From Streptococcaceae bacterium (GTDB lineage Bacteria; Bacillota; Bacilli; Lactobacillales; Streptococcaceae): a DNA stretch of 6,781 nucleotides. The DNA is taken from the NCBI GenBank assembly GCA_902836505.1, contig CADFQU010000052.1, forward strand, positions 1 to 6,781, written 5' to 3'. The translations under genes and the position numbers were made by a program. A model generated the notes under the pieces. It saw nothing but the letters and a program-made list of their open reading frames with translations. It made no database searches and was not told the DNA's origin. This document shows, in pieces, positions 1 to 4,955 of the stretch; positions within the stretch are counted from its first letter, which is position 1; each line of letters opens with the position of its first letter.

Positions 1-101
1 ACCGTATCGCTAAATACAACCAATTGCTTCGTATCGAAGACCAACTTGGTGAAGTAGCTGAATACCGTGGATTGAAATCATTCTACAACTTGAAAAAATA
101 A
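1..101 (+). CDS. eno: Enolase, C-terminal end only (5' part outside window)
   Basis: The reading frame starts at base 3 and encodes 32 residues before TAA at 99-101. It begins [20 protein letters not shown] and ends [10 protein letters not shown], which I recognise as the C-terminus of streptococcal enolase (2-phosphoglycerate to phosphoenolpyruvate, cytoplasmic glycolysis). The last two residues are lysines; in Streptococcus pneumoniae the C-terminal lysine pair of surface-displayed enolase is reported to bind plasminogen, and that feature is kept here. The catalytic residues lie upstream of the window and cannot be checked. A strong terminator follows 16 bases after the stop, so eno ends its transcription unit here. 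Confidence 0.9.
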
Positions 102-117
102 GCTAGTTTACTAGACT

Positions 118-152
118 AAAAAGATCCTTGAGTTCTCTCAAGGATCTTTTTT
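118..152 (+). terminator. Intrinsic terminator of eno
   Basis: The arm at 119-132 (AAAAGATCCTTGAG) pairs perfectly over 14 bases with 137-150 around a TTCT loop, and the 3' arm runs into a six-T tract at 147-152. It lies just after the eno stop and before the convergent terminator of the 61-codon gene. Confidence 0.93.
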
Positions 153-168
153 GTTATCGAGCTAAACA

Positions 169-198
169 AAAATTCTCAACCATGTGGTTGAGAATTTT
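169..198 (-). terminator. Intrinsic terminator of the 61-codon gene
   Basis: A near-perfect inverted repeat: AAAATTCTCAACCA at 169-182 pairs with 185-198. Read on the minus strand, the stem begins six bases after the TAA of the small gene and its descending arm ends in TTTTT. A few extra A bases at 168-172 give the U-tract. The orientation fits the leftward gene. It may also work weakly as a backup for eno read-through. Confidence 0.85.
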
Positions 199-203
199 AG
201 TGA

Positions 204-389
204 TTAGAATAAACCTTTGATTTTGTTTACAGCACCACTTACTAGATCGTTTCCAGCAACAAGAGCTTTTGCTTGTTCTAAGTAGTCACCAAGGTTATCC
301 TTGTTGTCATCGATAAATTTTTTAGCAGCATCGAAATCTTTCTTTTCGATCATTTCTTTGACTTGGTTAAATAAATCCATTGGGTTCAT
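204..389 (-). CDS. Small conserved-looking protein of unknown function, 61 aa
   Basis: I do not recognise a named family. The gene looks real: on the minus strand AGGAG sits seven bases before ATG (389-387), a promoter lies 20-50 bases upstream and a perfect terminator follows the TAA. The protein starts MNPMDLFNQVKEM and is highly charged, with lysine and aspartate/glutamate alternating, so it is probably a helical bundle. Predicted helices are about residues 3-16, 18-29 and 33-45, the last two separated by an NKDNLGD turn, followed by a glycine-containing tail ending KIKGLF. There is no signal peptide, membrane segment, cysteine or metal motif, so it is likely cytoplasmic. A second Met at residue 4 is a less likely start given the spacing. 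It is convergent with eno and downstream of pgl, 76 bases away. Similar small ORFs near eno in other streptococci would support conservation; this is from memory and untested. Confidence 0.8.
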   Translation of the reverse strand: MNPMDLFNQVKEMIEKKDFDAAKKFIDDNKDNLGDYLEQAKALVAGNDLVSGAVNKIKGLF

Positions 390-412
390 GAGTTTTCTCC
401 TATAACCTATTT

Positions 413-441
413 ATTATTATCACTATTTAATCATTTTTCAA
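413..441 (-). promoter_or_regulatory. Predicted promoter of the 61-codon gene
   Basis: On the minus strand a TTGAAA box (441-436) is followed by a 17-base spacer and AATAAT (418-413); each box matches the sigma-A consensus at five of six bases. An overlapping GATAAT (421-416) is a possible alternative -10. The expected transcript start is about 405, giving a short leader containing the AGGAG site. Some transcripts may also read in from pgl, because I see no clear terminator between the two genes. Confidence 0.6.
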
Positions 442-465
442 CCAAACTAGCAAGCGTTTTGATTG

Positions 466-1473
466 TTAGTTGAAGAGGACACAAACCGCCTCTGGTACGT
501 AGAAATCATGGCTCAATTCAGTTAATCTACCACTCGCTTTGTCGCGTTTAAAAACAGTAGCATTATCTGAATCTTGATGGACTACAATGAGGTATTCTTG
601 GTCTGGACTAAGAATGAAATCGCGTGGATTGAGTCCATTGGTTGGAACGATTTCAAGAAGCACTAGGCTACCATCTGCCAAGATTTCATAGACTGCAATG
701 GAGTTATGAGCTCGATTTGATGCATAGAGGAATTTCCCATCCTCGGAGAGGCGAATAGCAGCAGCCCATTTTTGACCTTCATAGTCTTTTGGTAGAGTTG
801 AGATGGTTTGGAAATGTTCAAAGTAGCCAAGTCCATCATAGAAAAGGACATCGATGGTGGCGTTTAATTCATTAATCAGGTAAGCCGTCTTGTAATGAGA
901 ATGGAAAATGATGTGACGCGGACCAGCACCTGGAGTAGTTTGGTAGGTTTGAGCTTCTGTCAGTTTTCCAAAATCATCGACTTGATAGACCACTACTTGA
1001 TCAGTCCCCAAATCACAAGTGATAAGCAGTTTATCAGGAGTGAGATCTGCATAGTGAACATGGGGACTCGCTTGGTTTTCGTGAGGTCCAGAACCATGAT
1101 GAGTCGATTGATCGACAAAGGTCAAATGCCCATCCTCATGGATGCGATAAGAGAGGACTTGTCCCTTGTGGTAGTTAGCTCCATAGACCAACCCACGCGC
1201 TTCATCAATAGAAACATAACAGAGGGGGGCGCCTTCCTCGACGACGTGATTCATCAACTGGTGGTCAGGGTTAAAGCTTGCAATGCCACCAAGACCCTCT
1301 TCGGCTCCCACACTGTATAAGAAACCAGCTTTTGAAAAAGCGAGATAGGTTGGATTTGGCTCTTGAGCAACTAGTTGTAAGTCGCTAAGCTGACCAGTTC
1401 TTTCATCGAAGGAAGCTTTGTAAATTCCTTTAGAGTCGCGTTTGGTATAGGTTCCGAAATAAATATCTTGCAT
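466..1473 (-). CDS. pgl: 6-phosphogluconolactonase (lactonase family, beta-propeller)
   Basis: Predicted to hydrolyse 6-phosphoglucono-1,5-lactone to 6-phosphogluconate, the second step of the oxidative pentose phosphate pathway, in the cytoplasm. The 335-residue length fits the seven-bladed-propeller lactonases (E. coli Pgl/YbhE type), not the shorter NagB-like class. Family hallmarks are YFGTYT at residues 5-10, GSGPHENQASPHVHY at 127-141, GPRHIIFH at 184-191, NELNATI at 201-207, LYASNRAHNSIAVY at 249-262 and GLNPRDF at 280-286. Blade-like repeats (DG-L, SPD-Y, V-VY) recur throughout. Start choice: an in-frame GTG at 1482 gives three extra residues but has no ribosome binding site close by. 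GAGG (1486-1483) lies eight bases before ATG at 1473, so ATG is preferred. The gene has its own extended -10 promoter and is divergent from the transporter operon. Some proteins of this fold act on other lactones or carboxymuconate, so substrate is inferred. Confidence 0.9.
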   Translation of the reverse strand: MQDIYFGTYTKRDSKGIYKASFDERTGQLSDLQLVAQEPNPTYLAFSKAGFLYSVGAEEGLGGIASFNPDHQLMNHVVEEGAPLCYVSIDEARGLVYGANYHKGQVLSYRIHEDGHLTFVDQSTHHGSGPHENQASPHVHYADLTPDKLLITCDLGTDQVVVYQVDDFGKLTEAQTYQTTPGAGPRHIIFHSHYKTAYLINELNATIDVLFYDGLGYFEHFQTISTLPKDYEGQKWAAAIRLSEDGKFLYASNRAHNSIAVYEILADGSLVLLEIVPTNGLNPRDFILSPDQEYLIVVHQDSDNATVFKRDKASGRLTELSHDFYVPEAVCVLFN

Positions 1474-1503
1474 CACATGCACCTCGACTTAGTTAATAGC
1501 TCC

Positions 1504-1532
1504 ATTATAACAGAAAAGAAGAGGATGGAAAA
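1504..1532 (-). promoter_or_regulatory. Promoter of pgl, extended -10
   Basis: On the minus strand TGTTATAAT (1512-1504) is a perfect extended -10. The -35 region 17 bases upstream is TTTTCC (1532-1527), a poor match, as is usual when the TG extension is present. The transcript would start near 1497, about 24 bases before the chosen ATG. Confidence 0.75.
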
Positions 1533-1591
1533 CGATTAGGTGAAGGATTGACAAGTTAAGAATTAAAATCAAGCTCACATTCAGCTATACC

Positions 1592-1620
1592 GTGAAATTA
1601 TGAACTAAAAATGCTAAAAT
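1592..1620 (+). promoter_or_regulatory. Promoter of the AI-2E/TPR operon, extended -10
   Basis: TGCTAAAAT at 1612-1620 is an extended -10. GTGAAA at 1592-1597 lies 17 bases upstream as a four-of-six -35. The predicted start near 1627 falls three bases before the TTG at 1630 and about 24 bases before GTG 1651, which supports the GTG as the true start. A TTGACA at 1548-1553 has no -10 at the right distance and was not used. Confidence 0.7.
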
Positions 1621-1650
1621 AAAAACAGATTGAAAACGAAGGAGATTCCT

Positions 1651-2820
1651 GTGGAACATAAAGAAAAAGATTTTAGTTTATCCTGGTTTTTTAAATGGTT
1701 TGTTGATAATAAGGCCATTACTGTTTTCCTAGTAGCCTTGCTGATGGGATTGAATATTTTAGTTCTGAGCAAGATTAGTTTTATTTTTACACCCCTGTTA
1801 GAGTTTGGAGCAGCGGTCATGCTGCCAGTCATTATCTCGGGCCTCCTCTATTATTTGTTAAATCCAATTGTTGACTTTTTGGAAAGGCACCGGGTCAAGC
1901 GGATTATTGCGATTTCAATCGTCTTCATCTTGATTGCCCTTCTAATTTTATGGGGCTTGGCTGTCGCTATTCCAGCCATTCAGCGTCAGGTTCTCAGTTT
2001 TATGAAGAACCTGCCAGATTACTTGGAAAAGGCCAATATGACCATTGATGATTTCTTAGACAACAAAGTGTCACCAGAAATCAAGCCTCAACTGGATGAA
2101 TGGACCAGCCAATTGTCGCATAATATTACCAGTTGGGCGAGTTCCTTCTCTGCCCGTGCAGTCAACTGGGTCAGCAATCTGATTGCTGTTGCCTCTCAGG
2201 TCATTATCGCTTTAATTATCATGCCGTTCATCGTCTTCTATCTCTTGAGAGATGGAAAGAACCTGAAAGGGCAGATCATCCGCTTCTTACCAACCAAGAT
2301 TCGTGAATCAGCAGGCAAGGTACTGTCTGATGTCAATACACAATTGGCAAATTATGTCAGAGGTCAGATCACTGTTGCCATCATCGTAGCTTTGATGTTT
2401 ATTCTTTTGTTTAAGATTATTGGGCTTCGTTATGCTGTGACCCTTGGTGTAACCGCTGGTTTTCTGAACTTGATTCCTTACTTGGGTAGTTTCTTGGCCA
2501 TGCTCCCAGCCTTAGTTTTAGGTTTGGTGGCAGGACCAGAGATGTTTGTTAAAGTCGTCATTGTCTTTATTGTTGAGCAAACCATCGAGGGACGTTTCGT
2601 TTCCCCACTTGTTTTGGGTAGTCAGCTCAATATCCACCCAATCACGATTCTGTTTGTATTGATTACTTCTGGCTCTATGTTTGGAATCTGGGGAGTCTTC
2701 TTAGGAATCCCAGTTTACGCTTCAGCTAAAGTAGTCATCAGTGCTCTATTTGAGTGGTACAAAGATGTCAGTGGCTTGTACGAAAAGGACGAAATTGAGG
2801 AAATTCAACGTGAAGAATAG
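1651..2820 (+). CDS. AI-2E family (UPF0118/PerM-like) transporter
   Basis: An integral membrane protein of 389 residues, in the family named after E. coli TqsA, with members proposed to export autoinducer-2 or exchange Na+/Li+ for H+. The actual substrate here is unknown. Hydrophobic segments are at about residues 22-41, 52-72, 84-110, 173-199, 238-258, 262-293, 298-311 and 329-367. A polar stretch at 115-170, between segments 3 and 4, is the usual extracytoplasmic domain. Family motifs visible are YVRGQ at 235-239, NLIPYLGS at 273-280, SPLVLG at 318-323, LNIHP at 326-330 and FGIWGVFLGIP at 344-354. The C-terminus is acidic and cytoplasmic-looking (EKDEIEEIQREE). The start is GTG with AAGGAG six bases upstream (1639-1644); an in-frame TTG at 1630 would place that site inside the gene and lies almost at the transcript start. 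It overlaps the TPR gene by 11 bases, implying translational coupling. Confidence 0.88.
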   Translation: MEHKEKDFSLSWFFKWFVDNKAITVFLVALLMGLNILVLSKISFIFTPLLEFGAAVMLPVIISGLLYYLLNPIVDFLERHRVKRIIAISIVFILIALLILWGLAVAIPAIQRQVLSFMKNLPDYLEKANMTIDDFLDNKVSPEIKPQLDEWTSQLSHNITSWASSFSARAVNWVSNLIAVASQVIIALIIMPFIVFYLLRDGKNLKGQIIRFLPTKIRESAGKVLSDVNTQLANYVRGQITVAIIVALMFILLFKIIGLRYAVTLGVTAGFLNLIPYLGSFLAMLPALVLGLVAGPEMFVKVVIVFIVEQTIEGRFVSPLVLGSQLNIHPITILFVLITSGSMFGIWGVFLGIPVYASAKVVISALFEWYKDVSGLYEKDEIEEIQREE

Positions 2821-4048
2821 TCAAAAAATTCTAGAAGTAATTGAGAAACAAGAGCTAGATCGCCTACCAGCTTATTTGGAGAAGGCTTTGCTAGAAGACG
2901 ATCCAGAAACCTTGTTAGAATTGGGCCAGTACTTTGAAAGTATTGGTTTTTATCCTGAAGCCAAGCAAACTTACTTGCATCTAAGAGATGATTATCCAGA
3001 GGTCTATCTGAGTCTAGCGACCATTGTAGCCGAGGATGGTCAAATGGAAGAAGCCTTTGCTTATTTGGAAGAAATCCCTGAAAGTTCGGAATGGTATCTA
3101 GCCAGTCTCTTAGTCAAGGCGGACCTCTACCAAAGTGAGGGGCTTGCAGATGTGGCTCGGGAAAAGCTAATGGAAGCAGCGACTCTTTCGGATGACCCGA
3201 TCATTCAGCTTGGCTTGGCAGAGATTGATTTGGAACTCGAAAATTACCAAGAAGCCATTCAAGAGTATGCTCAGTTAGACAACCGTCTCATTTTAGAAGA
3301 AACGGGCATTTCCACCTACCAGCGGATTGGCTATGCTTATGCGAATCTGGGTCGGTTTGAGGCTGCCATTGAGTTTTTAGAAAAAGCTTTGGAAATCGAG
3401 TTTGATGACCAGATTGCCTATGAATTGGCAACCCTTCTCTATGACCGAGAAGAGTATCAACGAGCGCTGATCTACTTTAAGCAGATTGATACATTGTCAC
3501 CAGACTTTGAAGGGTATGAATACGGCTATGCCTTTGCCTTGCAAGCTGAGAATGACCGAGAAACAGCACTAGCGATCGCAGAGCAAGGGATCCAAAAGAA
3601 TCCTTTTGATGCCTACCTCCTCCTTCTAGCTTCCCAGTTGGCCTACGAGTTGCACCAGCCAGAAAAGGCAGAGAAGTATCTGTTAGAAGCCAAAGAAGTG
3701 GCTGAGGACCTCGAAGACATCGCTCTTCGTCTGACAACCCTTTATTTGGAACAGGAACGCTATGAAGACGTCCTGGAATGGCAAGATGTGGAAGTGGAGA
3801 ATGTGGTCACCCGCTGGAATATCGCTCGTGCCTTGGTAGCACTCGAAGAGGTTGAAAAAGCAGGTCCGATCTATGAAGAGCTCTACCCAGATTTGAAAGA
3901 AAATCCAGAGTTCTTAGAAAGTTATAGCTACCTCTTGAGAGAGTTGGGTGATATTGCAAAAGCCCGGGAAGTGGCAGAAGGCTACTTGCAGCAAGTGCCA
4001 GATGATGGGCAAATGCAAGCTTTCTATGAGAGCTTGCTAGAAGAATGA
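2810..4048 (+). CDS. Tetratricopeptide-repeat protein, 412 aa, acidic
   Basis: A soluble, helical, very acidic protein built almost entirely of TPR-like units. The clearest are residues 35-65 (LLELGQYFESIGFYPEAKQ), 169-200 (YQRIGYAYANLGRFEAAIEF, with the canonical G-Y/G-F/A pattern), 203-232 (AYELATLLYDREEYQRALIY), 270-300 and 305-325. TPR arrays bind proteins or peptides; no enzymatic domain, signal peptide or membrane segment is visible. Low-GC Gram-positive relatives include proteins of the B. subtilis YpiA type, a resemblance by memory only. Start: GTG at 2810 has GAGG nine bases upstream (2797-2800) and overlaps the transporter stop by 11 bases. A TTG at 2795 is a weaker alternative, and the ORF remains open back to ATG 2741, which has no good ribosome binding site and would overlap by 80 bases. 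The two genes share one promoter, so a role supporting the transporter or the envelope is possible but unproven. Confidence 0.85.
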   Translation: MKNSQKILEVIEKQELDRLPAYLEKALLEDDPETLLELGQYFESIGFYPEAKQTYLHLRDDYPEVYLSLATIVAEDGQMEEAFAYLEEIPESSEWYLASLLVKADLYQSEGLADVAREKLMEAATLSDDPIIQLGLAEIDLELENYQEAIQEYAQLDNRLILEETGISTYQRIGYAYANLGRFEAAIEFLEKALEIEFDDQIAYELATLLYDREEYQRALIYFKQIDTLSPDFEGYEYGYAFALQAENDRETALAIAEQGIQKNPFDAYLLLLASQLAYELHQPEKAEKYLLEAKEVAEDLEDIALRLTTLYLEQERYEDVLEWQDVEVENVVTRWNIARALVALEEVEKAGPIYEELYPDLKENPEFLESYSYLLRELGDIAKAREVAEGYLQQVPDDGQMQAFYESLLEE

Positions 4049-4065
4049 GAGTTTGGCTCTTGTGG

Positions 4066-4115
4066 GAGTGGGACTAGGAACAAGTGTGTATCATTGTTCT
4101 GGCCCGCTCTTTTTT
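4066..4115 (+). terminator. Intrinsic terminator after the TPR gene
   Basis: A two-part stem: GAGTGGG (4066-4072) pairs with CCCGCTC (4103-4109, one G-U), and GAACAA (4078-4083) pairs with TTGTTC (4094-4099). A small internal loop separates the parts, and T4110-T4115 follows. It separates the transporter/TPR operon from aldB. The GGGACTAGGAACAA wording resembles dispersed streptococcal terminator-associated repeats, judged from memory. Confidence 0.8.
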
Positions 4116-4147
4116 AATTTGTCTTTCTGTTATTGTCATAGAGAATG

Positions 4148-4156
4148 TGGTATACT
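4148..4156 (+). promoter_or_regulatory. Promoter of aldB, extended -10
   Basis: TGGTATACT is an extended -10 with a five-of-six core. No good -35 sits at 16-18 bases; a TTGTCA at 4133-4138 is only 12 bases away, too close. The transcript start is expected near 4163, giving a leader of about 40 bases. No leader peptide, attenuator or riboswitch is visible in it. Confidence 0.7.
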
Positions 4157-4203
4157 GGAAGGGTTAAGTTAAAAAGAAGACAAGATGAATGAGGGAGAAG
4201 ATA

Positions 4204-4920
4204 ATGGAACCGGTGAAATTGTTTCAATACAATACCTTGGGGGCTTTGATGGCTGGTCTCTATGGGGGATCCTTTACCATTAAAGAATTACTAGAGCATG
4301 GAGATTTAGGAATTGGGACCTTGGACTCCATCGATGGCGAATTGATTGTCTTAGATGGTAAGGCTTATCAAGCTAAGGGTTCAGGAGAGGAACCAGAGAT
4401 TGTGGAAGTATCTCCAGATGCGACTGTCCCCTATGCAGCCATTGTTCCCCACCAGGCAGAAGTGATTTTTCGACAACGCTTTGAAATGACAGATGAGGAG
4501 TTAGAGGCTCGCATTGAATCTTATTACGATGGCGAAAATCTGTTTCGTTCAATTAAGATTCATGGAGAGTTTGCTAAAATGCATGTGCGCATGATTCCCA
4601 AATCGACCTCGGAAACCAAATTTGCAGATGTGGCGACCCATCAGCCAGAATTTACACGAGAAAATGTTACAGGAACCATTGTTGGTTTTTGGACACCGGA
4701 AATTTTCCATGGGGTCAGTGTAGCAGGCTATCACCTTCACTTTATCTCAGATGACCATACCTTTGGGGGACATGTTATGGATTTTGTCATCAAAGAAGGC
4801 ATCGTTGAAGTTGGAGCCATTGACCAATTGGACCAACGCTTCCCCGTCCAGGATCGCCAGTACCTTTTTGCCAAGTTCAATGTTGACCAGGTCAAAGAGG
4901 ATATTCACAAATCAGAATAA
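4204..4920 (+). CDS. aldB: Alpha-acetolactate decarboxylase
   Basis: Predicted to decarboxylate (S)-alpha-acetolactate to (R)-acetoin in the cytoplasm. This drains acetolactate from pyruvate overflow into neutral acetoin and away from valine/leucine synthesis. The 238-residue protein is full length for the family. It shows the N-terminal LFQYNTLGALMAGLYGGSFT (6-25), DGELIVLDGKAYQ (44-56), the Arg in FRSIKIHGEF (114-123), and the metal site GYHLHFISDDHTFGGHV (175-191). In that site His177, His179 and His190 have the same +2/+11 spacing as the zinc ligands His194/196/207 of the Bacillus brevis enzyme. Glu46 is the likely counterpart of its Glu65. Start: ATG 4204 has AGGGAG six bases upstream; an in-frame ATG at 4189 would add five residues but would swallow that site. 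It is a single-gene unit with its own promoter. No acetolactate synthase gene is adjacent here. Synonyms are budA and alsD. Confidence 0.95.
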   Translation: MEPVKLFQYNTLGALMAGLYGGSFTIKELLEHGDLGIGTLDSIDGELIVLDGKAYQAKGSGEEPEIVEVSPDATVPYAAIVPHQAEVIFRQRFEMTDEELEARIESYYDGENLFRSIKIHGEFAKMHVRMIPKSTSETKFADVATHQPEFTRENVTGTIVGFWTPEIFHGVSVAGYHLHFISDDHTFGGHVMDFVIKEGIVEVGAIDQLDQRFPVQDRQYLFAKFNVDQVKEDIHKSE

Positions 4921-4923
4921 ACC

Positions 4924-4954
4924 AAAAAGGCTGAGATGATTCTCAGTCCTTTTT
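4924..4954. terminator. Bidirectional terminator between aldB and rqcH
   Basis: AAAAAGGCTGAGA (4924-4936) pairs with TCTCAGTCCTTTTT (4941-4954) around a TGAT loop, with one bulged T (4947). Each arm ends in five A or T bases, so it gives a U-tract on both strands. It fills nearly all of the 35 bases between the two convergent stop codons. Confidence 0.9.
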
Positions 4955-4955
4955 A

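Noticed and set aside
444..474. Inverted repeat AACTAGCAA/TTGTTAGTT between pgl and the small gene
   Set aside because: The stem is short, mismatched on the minus strand and not followed by a T-tract, so I do not call it a pgl terminator.
895..1320. 141-codon open frame antisense to pgl
   Set aside because: It lies wholly inside the well-supported pgl gene, has no ribosome binding site or family motifs, and its composition fits an antisense shadow.
1548..1553. Consensus TTGACA on the plus strand between the divergent genes
   Set aside because: No -10 element lies 16-18 bases downstream; the extended -10 at 1612-1620 explains transcription better.
3477..3737. 86-codon open frame antisense to the TPR gene
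   Set aside because: No promoter or ribosome binding site, and low-complexity residues typical of an antisense reading of acidic TPR codons.
4157..4203. Possible leader regulation of aldB
   Set aside because: The leader is only about 40 bases and contains no hairpin, T-tract or leucine/valine-codon peptide.
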